A stretch of 64,000 bases of DNA from Nocardia pneumoniae NBRC 100136. GTDB lineage: Bacteria > Actinomycetota > Actinomycetes > Mycobacteriales > Mycobacteriaceae. The stretch is from positions 1-64,000 of the forward strand of contig NZ_BAGF01000147.1 in the NCBI RefSeq assembly GCF_000308755.1, in the 5' to 3' direction. How positions within the stretch are numbered: the stretch's first letter is position 1; each line of letters begins with the position of its first letter. Below, in pieces: positions 52,177 through 60,754 of the stretch. The notes under the pieces were generated by a model. The model did no database searches and was not told the origin of the DNA. It saw only the letters and a list, made by a program, of their open reading frames with translations. The position numbers and the translations under genes were made by a program.

Positions 52177-53595
52177 TCAGCTCGCGGTCGACCAGCTCCA
52201 CGGACTCGTCGCCGCCCGTGCACGGTCCGGCAGTGCCAGCGTGAGCGCGGCGAGGCCGAGGGCCGCGGCGGCGATGGCCGAGAGCATGATCATGCTGCCC
52301 GACAGCGTGTGCGCGCGGAAGAACAGCGCGCTGAGCACCGCCAGTCCGACCGAATTTCCGATCTGTTCGATGGTGGGGAGCAAACCCGACGCCTCCCCCA
52401 TGGCCCGATCGTCCAGTTCCGCCAGCATCAGCGGCTGCAGCGGCACACCGAACGCCCCCACCCCGAAGCCCGCGAGGAACACCGGCCCGGCCACCAGCGG
52501 CAGGTTCACCGCGCCTGATCCCACGTACAGGTATCCCACCCCCACCGCGACGCACCCGCCGAAGACGGCGATACCGGCGGCAAGCGCCCGAATCCCCCAG
52601 CGGCCCACCAGTATCGGCGACAGCACCGCGCCCGCGCCCGCGCCGAGGGCGAACGGTGTCATGGCGACACCGGTCCGCAGCGCGGAGAACCGCAGCACGT
52701 CCTGCAGCAGGATCGAGACGGTGAACACGAACGCGGTGAACAGGCCGAAGAAGCTCGTCACCAGCGCCGATCCCACCGCGAATCCCCGGTCGGCGAACAG
52801 GTCCAGCCGCACCAGCGCGCGGCCGCCGCGGCGGCGCGTCGCGCGCTCATGCGCCACGAACACCGCGCCCGACACCACCGCGGCAGCGATGCACACCCCG
52901 TGCAGCGGACGCCAGCCCGCCTGTTGGCTGTCCGACAGCGCGAACAGCAGCAGGAACAGCGCCGCGGTGGCCACCACCGCCCCGCGCAGATCCAGCGGGT
53001 CCCGATCCGTCGCCGAGCCCAACCGCAGGTACCCCGCGGCCAGCGCGATCGCCACCACGCCCAGCGGCAGATTCATCAGGAAGATCGCGTGCCAGCCGAG
53101 CCCGAACGGATCCAGGGTGATCAGTCCGCCGCCCAGGATCGGGCCGAGCATTCCGGCGAAACCGGCTGTCGCGCCGTACACGGCGAAAGCGTACTGATGG
53201 TGCTCGCGCCGGAAGCTCGCGGTGATGATGGCGATGGTCTGTGCCGCCATTCCCGCCCCTGCCACGCCCTGGACGATCCGGGCGAGCACCAATTCAGTTG
53301 CGGAACTGGATAGCCCGCACCATACCGAGGCCGTCGTGAAGGCCGCCGCCGACCACAGGAACATCCGGCGACGGCCGGCAATGGCGCCGACGCGTGCGGC
53401 GGTGAGCAGGACGCAGGCGAACGCCAGCGAGTACCCGGCCACCACCCACAGCTGCTCGGACCGCGACGCCCCCAACTCCGCGGTGACGACCGGGAGAGCG
53501 GTGTTGACGATCGTCACATCGATCATCTGCATGAAGACCGAGATCAGGCACGCACCGAACGATCCGAGCGCCACCGCCGCCTCTTTGCGGGTCAT
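52177..53595 (-). CDS. MFS transporter, DHA2 (EmrB/QacA) type
   Basis: A 472-aa, about 14-helix drug/lipid antiporter: motif A-like VAGYSLAFACVLLTAARVGAIAGRRRMFL, motif C region GFAGMLGPILGGGLI, and motif D1-like MQMIDVTIVNTALP near the start. ATG 53595 overlaps the stop of the secreted esterase gene (ATGA), so the two are co-translated. Placement within the lipid locus suggests export or housekeeping of the lipid product or its intermediates. Convergent with the MMPL gene, 20 bp apart. Confidence 0.9.
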   Translation of the reverse strand: MTRKEAAVALGSFGACLISVFMQMIDVTIVNTALPVVTAELGASRSEQLWVVAGYSLAFACVLLTAARVGAIAGRRRMFLWSAAAFTTASVWCGLSSSATELVLARIVQGVAGAGMAAQTIAIITASFRREHHQYAFAVYGATAGFAGMLGPILGGGLITLDPFGLGWHAIFLMNLPLGVVAIALAAGYLRLGSATDRDPLDLRGAVVATAALFLLLFALSDSQQAGWRPLHGVCIAAAVVSGAVFVAHERATRRRGGRALVRLDLFADRGFAVGSALVTSFFGLFTAFVFTVSILLQDVLRFSALRTGVAMTPFALGAGAGAVLSPILVGRWGIRALAAGIAVFGGCVAVGVGYLYVGSGAVNLPLVAGPVFLAGFGVGAFGVPLQPLMLAELDDRAMGEASGLLPTIEQIGNSVGLAVLSALFFRAHTLSGSMIMLSAIAAAALGLAALTLALPDRARAATSPWSWSTAS

Positions 53596-54599
53596 CGAAG
53601 CGCCGCTTCGATCATCGGCCACGAATTGCGCAGGTCCTGTCGCCAGTAGCCCCAGGAGTGGGTGCCGTTCGGCCGGAAATCGAAGGTCGCCGCGACACCC
53701 AACTGGCGCAGCCGGTCCCGCAGCTGCTGCGTGCACAGGTTCGTCACCGCCTCCAGCGGGGCACCGAACAGCAGCTGATAGAGCAGGTGCGCGAAGTCGC
53801 CGTGCGCGCCATCGAGGTTGTCGAGCGGCCCGGGCTGCCCGGTCCCGGTGGAGACGTAGATCGAGATGCCGCGCAGCCGGTCGGCGTGCAGGTACGGGTC
53901 GTTCGCGCGCCACGCGGGATCGGTCGGCGGCCCCCACATGTTGACGACGTTGCCGCGCTGCTGGGTGACCACCGCCTGGACCATCGCCTGACCGGCGGGG
54001 TCGCTCGTGCGAACACAGCCGCTGTAGGAACCTATGGCCCGATACAGACCCGGTGCGGCCAGCGCCAACTGGAACACCGAGGTGCCCGCCATCGAGATGC
54101 CCGCGATGGCGTTCGCCCCGGTGCCGTTGAAGGCTGCGTCGATGAGCGGCGGCAGCTCCTTGGTCAGGAAGGTGGACCAGCGCTGCCGGCCCAACACCGG
54201 GTCGTCGCTGCGCCAGTCGGTGAAGTAGCTGCCCGCACCGCCGAACGGGACGACGACGTTCACCTGCTTGTCGCGAAAGAAATCGACGAGATCGGTGCCA
54301 TCGAGCCAATTCCCGTCCGACCCGCCGTTGGCGCCGTTGAGCAGATAGAACGTCGGCGCCGGTGCGTCCGGATCGGCCGCGCGCAGCACACGAATTCGCG
54401 TGGTGTTGTTCATCGCGGCCGAATACACCTCGACCTCCGAATTCCGGTCGGATTCCGCCCGAATTTCCACTATTCGCGAGGCGCCTGCCGCAACGACGGT
54501 CGGCGGCGGGTCGGCACGGACCGGCCGGGCGCCGATCATTGTGCAGGCCACGGTGAGGACCGCGGCGAGTACCGCGCCTGTTCGCAGATATTCGGGCAT
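53592..54599 (-). CDS. Secreted antigen 85-like esterase/mycolyltransferase (paralogue 1)
   Basis: A 335-aa exported alpha/beta hydrolase of the esterase-D/antigen 85 group. After a signal peptide (cleavage near VRADPP) come YLLNGANGGSDGNWLDGTD, FGGAGSYFTDW, the nucleophile Ser169 in AGISMAGTS and catalytic His in GTHSWGYWRQDL. Relatives transfer mycolyl or other acyl chains between trehalose lipids at the cell surface. ATG 54599 has AGGAG upstream. It is coupled to the MFS gene and divergent from a close paralogue. Confidence 0.88.
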   Translation of the reverse strand: MPEYLRTGAVLAAVLTVACTMIGARPVRADPPPTVVAAGASRIVEIRAESDRNSEVEVYSAAMNNTTRIRVLRAADPDAPAPTFYLLNGANGGSDGNWLDGTDLVDFFRDKQVNVVVPFGGAGSYFTDWRSDDPVLGRQRWSTFLTKELPPLIDAAFNGTGANAIAGISMAGTSVFQLALAAPGLYRAIGSYSGCVRTSDPAGQAMVQAVVTQQRGNVVNMWGPPTDPAWRANDPYLHADRLRGISIYVSTGTGQPGPLDNLDGAHGDFAHLLYQLLFGAPLEAVTNLCTQQLRDRLRQLGVAATFDFRPNGTHSWGYWRQDLRNSWPMIEAALR

Positions 54600-54783
54600 G
54601 TCGACTCCTGGCCCCGGATAGGCGGGCTCGAATTCGCAGTCAATAACATCGCGTGGCCGATCCGCCAGATTTCCGAGCGATCCTGTGTTTCATACCAATT
54701 CGGCGCGGCGACCATTGCCGGAATTCCCAAACCGAGCGTGCGGCCATTGCCGTCCCGATGCGGCGGAACCTAGCGTCGAGCGC
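54600..54783. promoter_or_regulatory. Divergent promoter region between the two esterase paralogues
   Basis: A 184-bp gap feeding two near-identical secreted esterases in opposite directions. No clear operator palindrome seen. Confidence 0.4.
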
Positions 54784-55779
54784 ATGGCGTCACGTCGACT
54801 GTGCCGAACGTCGCGCGGAAGGCTTTGGCGCGCAATCCTGTTCGTACTGCTGACGCTGATCAGCTCAGGGAGCCCGGCGGGCGCCGAACCACCCGCGATG
54901 CGACCCTCGCACGGGCGAGCCGTCGAGCTGACCGTCTTCTCCCCGGCGATGGCAGCACCGGTGCGGGTCATGGTGCTGCCACGCCCGGACCCGTCCCACC
55001 CGGCTCCGGTGCTGTATCTGCTCAACGGCATCGACGGCGGCACCACGGGCGACGGGTGGACCGATCGGACCGACGTCGACCGGTTCTTCGCCGACAAGCA
55101 GGTGACCGTGGTGGTGCCGGTCGGCGGCGCGGGCACCTACTTCACCGACTGGCGCAGCGACGACCCGGTCCTCGGCCGTCCGCGCTGGACCACGTTCCTC
55201 ACCCGCGAACTCCCCCCGCTCATCGACGCCGCCTTCGGCGGCACCGGCGCCAATGCCATCGCCGGGGTCTCGATGACGGGCACCTCGGTCTTCCAGTTGG
55301 CCATGGCCGCTCCGGGTCTGTATCGGGCGATCGGCTCCTACAGCGGCTGCGTTCGCACCAGCGACCCCGCCGGACAGGCCATGGTGGCCACGATCGTCAC
55401 CGCCGAGGGCGGCACGGTGGCGAACATGTGGGGTCCGCTGGACGATCCGGCCTGGTCGGCCAACGACCCGTACGTGCACGCGGATCGGATGCGCGGCACG
55501 ACGATCTACGTGGCCGCCGGAAACGGCCAGCCGGGCCCCTTGGACGAGCCGAACAGCACAGGGATCGACGGCAATCCCGCGAAGCTGGCGGACCAGGTGG
55601 CCATCGGCGGCATTCTCGAGGCCGTCTCCGACCGCTGCACCCGATCCCTGCGCGACCGCTTCCACGAGCTCGGCGTCCCCGCCGCCTTCGACCTGCGCCC
55701 GAGCGGGACCCATTCCTGGGGCTACTGGCAGCAGGACCTGCACAACAGCTGGCCGCTGTTCGAATCCGTTCTGCGATAG
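54784..55779 (+). CDS. Secreted antigen 85-like esterase/mycolyltransferase (paralogue 2)
   Basis: A 331-aa exported protein closely similar to the esterase read the other way at 53592-54599. Shared blocks include YLLNG(I/A)(D/N)GG, GGAGTYFTDWRSDDPVLGR, LYRAIGSYSGCVRTSDPAGQAMV and the C-terminal GTHSWGYWQQDLHNSWPLFE. The nucleophile elbow is AGVSMTGTS, with Thr where the paralogue has Ala. The signal peptide ends near GSPAGAEPP. ATG 54784 is preferred; the frame is open upstream but lacks signal-like sequence there. The two copies probably differ in acyl or acceptor preference. Confidence 0.87.
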   Translation: MASRRLCRTSRGRLWRAILFVLLTLISSGSPAGAEPPAMRPSHGRAVELTVFSPAMAAPVRVMVLPRPDPSHPAPVLYLLNGIDGGTTGDGWTDRTDVDRFFADKQVTVVVPVGGAGTYFTDWRSDDPVLGRPRWTTFLTRELPPLIDAAFGGTGANAIAGVSMTGTSVFQLAMAAPGLYRAIGSYSGCVRTSDPAGQAMVATIVTAEGGTVANMWGPLDDPAWSANDPYVHADRMRGTTIYVAAGNGQPGPLDEPNSTGIDGNPAKLADQVAIGGILEAVSDRCTRSLRDRFHELGVPAAFDLRPSGTHSWGYWQQDLHNSWPLFESVLR

Positions 55780-55852
55780 CGGCCCGACCACGTGATCAGC
55801 AGCTGCCGCGATCGGACCGCGGCGTGCTGTGGCCGCCGCCCCAGGAGTCGCG

Positions 55853-56132
55853 CTACGCGACGACCGCCAGAAGGTTGTTGGTGACCCATCCCAGCACGGG
55901 CTCGGCGGGCCAAGTAGAACGCCGAGACCGTGCCCACCCAGGTCCCGAACAGCGGTAGCACCGACGAGAACACGAGCTGTGAGACGCTGCCTCTGTCGCC
56001 GGGTTCTGCCATGGTCACCACGAGCACCGATATCGCGGTGATCGCCGCGAGGCTCAGACCGACCACCCATGCGGCCAGCCTGGCTCTGAACGTGGTTTCT
56101 TGGTGCTGCGGAGTTTCAATGCTCGGTTCTCT
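55853..56132 (-). pseudogene. Decayed integral membrane protein gene with internal deletion
   Basis: The minus strand encodes REPSIETPQHQETTFRARLA then a two-helix stretch with VFSSVLPLFGTWVGTVSAFYL, the usual N-terminus of a larger actinobacterial membrane protein. A stop (TAG at 56135-56133) replaces the start region. After AFYL (about 55912) the frame shifts, and the other frame reads EPVLGWVTNNLLAVVA and stops, which looks like the C-terminal end of the same kind of protein (CBS-type tail). The middle part is thus missing. Assignment of the family is from pattern only. Confidence 0.6.
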
Positions 56133-56173
56133 CTATGTTCCCGACCCCATCACACCGCGTGCTCGGAGGGAGA

Positions 56174-56374
56174 CTAACAGGAGGCGCCCCGGAGCGGGAT
56201 CGCGACGTCCCGCTCGAATTTGCGGCCCAGCGTTGCCAGCGGTACGGAAACCCGTGGCCAGGTACGGTTGAAACCCGGCCGCAGAATCCGGGGCCCTACC
56301 AGCGGTAACCGCACGCCGATCGCATCGACCTCGCCGACACGCAAAAACCGACTACCAGCGATGCCGCCAGACAC
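56174..56374 (-). CDS. Doubtful small ORF, 66 aa
   Basis: A minus-strand frame (GTG start) encoding FLRVGEVDAIGVRLPLVGPR and so on, ending GASC. Composition is protein-like but there is no convincing ribosome-binding site or family. It could be a fragment of a lost gene adjoining the decayed membrane-protein gene. Confidence 0.25.
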   Translation of the reverse strand: MSGGIAGSRFLRVGEVDAIGVRLPLVGPRILRPGFNRTWPRVSVPLATLGRKFERDVAIPLRGASC

Positions 56375-56405
56375 GGATCACCACGACGACTTCAAGGAGA
56401 ACTGT

Positions 56406-56633
56406 ATGTCGGCGCACCACCGCACCTACCTCGTCCGTCTCGATCCAGGGATCCTCGACGACAGCGCCACTCCGCGGCGAATCCGGGTCGAGTTCTTCGA
56501 CTGGCTGGAAACCACCGACGCCGAACTTGTCCAACTCTGCGGCGCCGATCGCGTCGTCATTTCCTGCTCACCCGACATAGCCGAGCAGATCAGAAACCTC
56601 GAGTACGTCCTCGACGTCGAGCCGCACGCCTAA
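56406..56633 (+). CDS. Small protein, 75 aa (inhibitor I9-like fold possible)
   Basis: MSAHHRTYLVRLDPGILDDS onward, with FFDWLETTDAELVQLCGADRVVISCSPDIAEQIRNLEYVLDVEPHA. The alternating beta-alpha-beta pattern and the ending EYVLDVEP recall peptidase-inhibitor I9/propeptide-like domains, without proof. AAGGAG precedes ATG 56406. It stands alone. Confidence 0.65.
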   Translation: MSAHHRTYLVRLDPGILDDSATPRRIRVEFFDWLETTDAELVQLCGADRVVISCSPDIAEQIRNLEYVLDVEPHA

Positions 56634-56720
56634 CGGCGGGCCAGCGGTCGGCCGAACGCCCCTGGCGACGCGACCCGCGGGCAACTGTCGGCTGCCGTGA
56701 CTGTGACCCGCAGCGGTTAC

Positions 56721-57359
56721 TCACCCGCGACGAATCCAATGCGCCGGTCCAACGCGTGCAGAACCCGCATCTGGGCCACCGACAGGGCGGCAAGCCTGCC
56801 GGGAAGCTATGAGTTGATTCGCGCCGATCAGGTGGCTCAGCTGCATCACGGCCTCATCGTGGACCTTTTCCGGGCAGCGGCTGCTGGCATTGGACGCGCA
56901 TGCGTCGGTGATGATCCACGGCGTCAGTCCGGCGTCGAAAGCACTGAGAGCTGTGGCGAACACGCACGCGTCGGTGGCGAGCCCGCACAGATACAGCTGC
57001 GTGACATTCCAGCTGGTGATGAGGTCGCGCACGGGTGACGTCAGTGCGGTGTAGGTGGTCTTGTCGACGACGTGCACGCGGTCATCGGCGGCGTAACCGG
57101 CCAGTTCGGCGACGAGGTCGGTGTCGGGTGCGTGGTGCATGGCCCGCCAGCCGACCAACTGCTCGAACGGCGAGCCCGGATGGTTGAAGTAGCGGGTGAG
57201 TATCACCGGCGCGTCCGCGGCCAGCCACCGGTCGACCAGTCCGGCCACCACCGGGACGACATGCCGCGAGGAGGGCAGAACGAACCCGTTCTGCACGTCG
57301 ATCACCATCAACAACGGCAACCCCGCATCATCCTGACTGCGCCGATCCGGTTCACTCAT
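56721..57359 (-). CDS. Isochorismatase-family cysteine hydrolase
   Basis: A 212-aa cysteine hydrolase. The catalytic triad is visible: Asp in LMVIDVQNGF, Lys in VVDKTTYTAL and Cys in GLATDACVFATALSAFDAGL. Members hydrolyse isochorismate, nicotinamide or carbamoyl amides; no siderophore-aryl-acid genes lie nearby, so a true isochorismatase role is not supported. ATG 57359 is preferred over the TTG two codons upstream. The C-terminal tail is longer than usual (VGGPDAGSARVGPAHWIRRG). Confidence 0.88.
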   Translation of the reverse strand: MSEPDRRSQDDAGLPLLMVIDVQNGFVLPSSRHVVPVVAGLVDRWLAADAPVILTRYFNHPGSPFEQLVGWRAMHHAPDTDLVAELAGYAADDRVHVVDKTTYTALTSPVRDLITSWNVTQLYLCGLATDACVFATALSAFDAGLTPWIITDACASNASSRCPEKVHDEAVMQLSHLIGANQLIASRQACRPVGGPDAGSARVGPAHWIRRG

Positions 57360-57623
57360 CCCCAACCATCCCCTGCCTGCCCGCTACCGCGTGGCTGTCA
57401 GGATAGCTTGCGGACCAGCACAATTCGCGAGAAACGAGGCAGCTGGCCGCGCGGCCGTCGCGGTGAGCCTCGATCGAGTAGTCACGGCTTCTCGCGCCGG
57501 GCAACGTACGTCTTTGGCGAAGACAGTCGAGTGTGCTACGCAGAGTCGATTCTTTTGGAACCGCAGGCAATGGAGAGTGCGAAGTTGTCCATCGCGCACG
57601 AGCACGACCGAACCGAGGCATAC

Positions 57624-58700
57624 ATGGCCGAGGACCGCGTGACCATGACCGAGTCGGCCCGCGTCTTTCTGGACCGATGGATGGCCACCATGGCAAGTGC
57701 GCTGGAGCAGTGGCGCCGTCGCTACCTGCCCACGGACTTCCCTTTCGATTTCACCCTCGACTCCCTGGACGCGCTGGAACCGATCGTGCTGGCGCGCTGT
57801 CCCGACCAGGCCGCCATCGGCATCGAGGACAACGCGGAGTTCACTGCGGGCACGGTTCGATACATCGGTGAAGTCCTGGTGCGTGCCGCACCGGCTCGAT
57901 GGGGGTACCAGGATCGCGGAAGTGACGACCTCAACCCCTACAACCGTACTGCGGTCATCCGCTCCAACACGCCGACGGAGTTCACGATAGGTGTGGTCCC
58001 GAAATTCTTTCTGCGCCAGCTGGTCCGCGATCGAGAACGCGGTACCCTGCGGAAATCCGCCGTCCCGCTGCTGAACGCCTGCGAGGAAGCCGGGAGCGCA
58101 GGGGTGCCCGACACGCGTGAAGCGGGCGGCACGGTCCCCGACTGGTGTGAATTCTTTACACCCGACGAGTACAGCAGGTTCGCCCGCGAGGTGGACTCGG
58201 CCGCGAGTTGCTTCGGCGCCGAAGGCCAGGACATCGACGCCGGCTATGTCACCTTGGCCGCCGGCGACCCAGATCCCGAACTCCATGATTTCGACATCAC
58301 CGGCCTGGCCCGCCAATGTCGAGCAAGCGATATCGAAGACTGGCATGTTCTCTGCTTCGCCATGATCGACGATTTCTCCACTGCACAGCCACAACGAGAC
58401 TGGCTCACCCAAGTCTCCTTCACGCAAGTCGAGGGTCGGCTGGAGCCGTGGCTCGCCGATAAGCCCGAACTGTCGTTCGACGCCGAGCCCGACGATCCCG
58501 ATCAACCCTTCTCGACCCGGCTCGAAGACGGCAGCTATCTCCACTTCCTCGCCACGGTCCCGGAGCTGGACGGAATCCCGGAGATTACGACGTTCGTTCC
58601 CAACTCGGCGGTACGGGCATGGGACCTGCCTGCTGAAAAACTCGTGCAGTGGGGGATCAGTCCTCAGCCGCCCAGGCCGACGACCACGTCAACGGGTTGA
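57624..58700 (+). CDS. Hypothetical protein, 358 aa
   Basis: A large acidic cytosolic protein, MAEDRVTMTESARVFLDRWM onward, with blocks FDFTLDSLDALEPIVLARCPDQ, NAEFTAGTVRYIGEVLVRAAPARWGYQ and SYLHFLATVPELDGIPEITTFVP. No membrane or signal segment and no family known to me. ATG 57624 has GAGG five bases upstream; an in-frame ATG at 57570 would add 18 residues. Followed by another hypothetical gene on the same strand. Confidence 0.8.
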   Translation: MAEDRVTMTESARVFLDRWMATMASALEQWRRRYLPTDFPFDFTLDSLDALEPIVLARCPDQAAIGIEDNAEFTAGTVRYIGEVLVRAAPARWGYQDRGSDDLNPYNRTAVIRSNTPTEFTIGVVPKFFLRQLVRDRERGTLRKSAVPLLNACEEAGSAGVPDTREAGGTVPDWCEFFTPDEYSRFAREVDSAASCFGAEGQDIDAGYVTLAAGDPDPELHDFDITGLARQCRASDIEDWHVLCFAMIDDFSTAQPQRDWLTQVSFTQVEGRLEPWLADKPELSFDAEPDDPDQPFSTRLEDGSYLHFLATVPELDGIPEITTFVPNSAVRAWDLPAEKLVQWGISPQPPRPTTTSTG

Positions 58701-58800
58701 CAATCGCCGATCAGAGGCGTCGAGGACGGGCGTGGCGAAGTCGGCGTTCGGCGAGGACACTGAGGACATAGCGCCCAACTCGTCCCCAGGAGCACATGCG

Positions 58801-59193
58801 ATGCCAACCAACGGGCCTTTCGGCATCGATCCGGAAGATTTCGAACGCGCACTGCGTGCGGCCGGAACCGAGCTCCGCGACCTGCTCGGGAAAGCCGGCG
58901 TATACCTTGATCGCGTAGATCACGCGAGCGTCAGTTCACTGGCGTCGCTGCTCGGTCAGTTCGTGCAACCGGAACGGCAACGTCCACCGAAACCCGAGGG
59001 CGGGACCACCGGTGAGACCGGCAGCGGGGTGTGGGTGATCTACAGCATCGATGACAGCGGCGAGGCCAGGGTCGACCAAGTCTTCCCGAGCGAACTCGAG
59101 GCCTTGCGCGCGCATCGCGACAACACCGACGATCGCCGTCGGGTGCGGTTCCTGCCCTACGGGGTTCCGGCAAGTGTGTTGGATGCGCCCTGA
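58801..59193 (+). CDS. Hypothetical protein, 130 aa
   Basis: MPTNGPFGIDPEDFERALRA onward: an N-terminal helical part (ELRDLLGKAGVYLD), a proline/glycine linker, and a C-terminal beta-rich part WVIYSIDDSGEARVDQVFPSELEALRAHRDNTDDRRRVRFLPYG. The C-terminal piece looks like a small stand-alone domain. ATG 58801 has AGGAG upstream. It follows the 358-aa hypothetical gene on the same strand (100 bp gap), so the two may be linked. Confidence 0.7.
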   Translation: MPTNGPFGIDPEDFERALRAAGTELRDLLGKAGVYLDRVDHASVSSLASLLGQFVQPERQRPPKPEGGTTGETGSGVWVIYSIDDSGEARVDQVFPSELEALRAHRDNTDDRRRVRFLPYGVPASVLDAP

Positions 59194-59202
59194 TCCTCAC
59201 AC

Positions 59203-60657
59203 TCAGGCCTGGGCCGCTGGCCGCTTCGGCAGAAGGAAGACGACAACGCCCGCGATGACAGCGATGACGAACGCCCCGAAGGACGCGACGGCAAAGGCGT
59301 GACCAGCGGCGGCAACCCTGCCGACTGCCGCGGGATGGAACGAGCTGAAGTAGACCGCTCCGATAACGGCAACGCCTAGCGCTCCGCCACACTGCTGGGC
59401 CGTGGACAGGGCTCCTGACGCGACACCGGCCGACTCCGGCTCGACTCGGCTCAGCACCGTGTTGAGCGCCGGAGTGATGACCAGTCCGCCACCGACGCTC
59501 TGCAGAACGAGGGTGGGAATCACGAGCAGCGGAGTGATCCGCGGGCCGGACACCAGCAAGAGCCCGGTCGCCAGGTAACCGCTCGCCAGTATGATCGCCC
59601 CGACCTCGAGGACACGTCGTCCATATTTCGGGATGATCCGGCTCGCCACCATGCTGAACACGAAGAATGCGATGGCCGCTGGCGTGTAGACCAGGCCCGC
59701 GCCGAGCGCCGACATATCGAGGCCTTGCTGCATCGTTACCGATAGGGCCAGGTAATACGAGTAGATCAGCGCGTACAGGGCGAGCACGAGAATGATCCCG
59801 AGCGAGAACGAGCGCTGCCTGAACAGCGTCAGCGATACCAGCGGATCCCCGCCCCGCCGTTCCAGGCCCCGCTCGATCGCGACGAACAAGCCGAACGCGA
59901 CCGCGCTGCCCGCGAAGCAAGCCCAGACCCATCTCGGCCAGCCTGCCTGCTGTCCCTGGATCAGCGGGAGCACCAGGAGAAAGAGAGCCGCGCTGAGCAC
60001 CAGGACGCCGGGCATGTCCAGCTTGCGGGTGGCGGCGGAGCCGGTCTGCGGCACGTATCGCAGGGCGAGCAGGAACATGACGATTCCGATCGGCGCGTTC
60101 ACCCAGAACACCAGGCGCCAGCCGGAGTCGAACAGGTTGGCGCCGATCAGCAGCCCGCCGATGACCTGTCCGCCGATGGTCGCCATACCCATGACGATGC
60201 CGAGCACGCCGTATACGCTATGCCGCCGCGCCGCGGGCACCAGCACCGTGACGTACGCGAACACCTGAGGAACCATCAGGGCGGCTCCCAGGCCCTGGAC
60301 GACACGCGCGGCGATAAGGCCGCCCGCGTTCGGCGATAGCGCGCAAGCGACTGATGACACAGTGAACAGGGCCACCCCGAGAAGGAAAATCCGCTTGCGG
60401 CCGTACAACTCGGCCAAGCGAGTAGCGGTGATGATGAAGACCGCGTAACTCAACTGATAACCCGCCAGAACCCACTGGACATCGCTGGCGGAGGCATGCA
60501 GGTCCGCCACGATCGCGGGGTCGGCGACCACGACGATGAACGAGTCGAGGACCGCCATGAACAGGGCGGTCAAGCCAATCGATATCGTCATCCACGGAAC
60601 AGCGTCCGCTTCCGCGGCCACTACGGGCTGGCTAGCTGATTGCTGACTACTTGCCAC
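59203..60657 (-). CDS. MFS transporter, DHA2 (EmrB/QacA) type
   Basis: A 484-aa multidrug-type exporter with about 14 helices: LDSFIVVVADPAIVADLHAS near the first helix, LAGYQLSYAVFIITATRLAELYGRKRIFL (motif A), and GIVMGMATIGGQVIGGLLIG (motif C). GTG 60657 is chosen because AGAGG lies upstream; the longer in-frame extension is not family-like. It sits 98 bp downstream of an SGNH hydrolase gene on the same strand. Confidence 0.9.
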   Translation of the reverse strand: MASSQQSASQPVVAAEADAVPWMTISIGLTALFMAVLDSFIVVVADPAIVADLHASASDVQWVLAGYQLSYAVFIITATRLAELYGRKRIFLLGVALFTVSSVACALSPNAGGLIAARVVQGLGAALMVPQVFAYVTVLVPAARRHSVYGVLGIVMGMATIGGQVIGGLLIGANLFDSGWRLVFWVNAPIGIVMFLLALRYVPQTGSAATRKLDMPGVLVLSAALFLLVLPLIQGQQAGWPRWVWACFAGSAVAFGLFVAIERGLERRGGDPLVSLTLFRQRSFSLGIILVLALYALIYSYYLALSVTMQQGLDMSALGAGLVYTPAAIAFFVFSMVASRIIPKYGRRVLEVGAIILASGYLATGLLLVSGPRITPLLVIPTLVLQSVGGGLVITPALNTVLSRVEPESAGVASGALSTAQQCGGALGVAVIGAVYFSSFHPAAVGRVAAAGHAFAVASFGAFVIAVIAGVVVFLLPKRPAAQA

Positions 60658-60754
60658 GATAAGAAACCTCTTTTGTTCGTCGGGGTCCGGCAAGGCGTGA
60701 ACCCGGAAAAGCCCGCCTAGCGCGTTTCGCTAGGCGGCGGTCAGGGGGCGAGGA

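Noticed and set aside
56721..57359. Isochorismatase-like gene as part of a catecholate siderophore pathway
   Set aside because: No entB/entC/entA-like partners are nearby and the NRPS and importer are more than 40 kb away.
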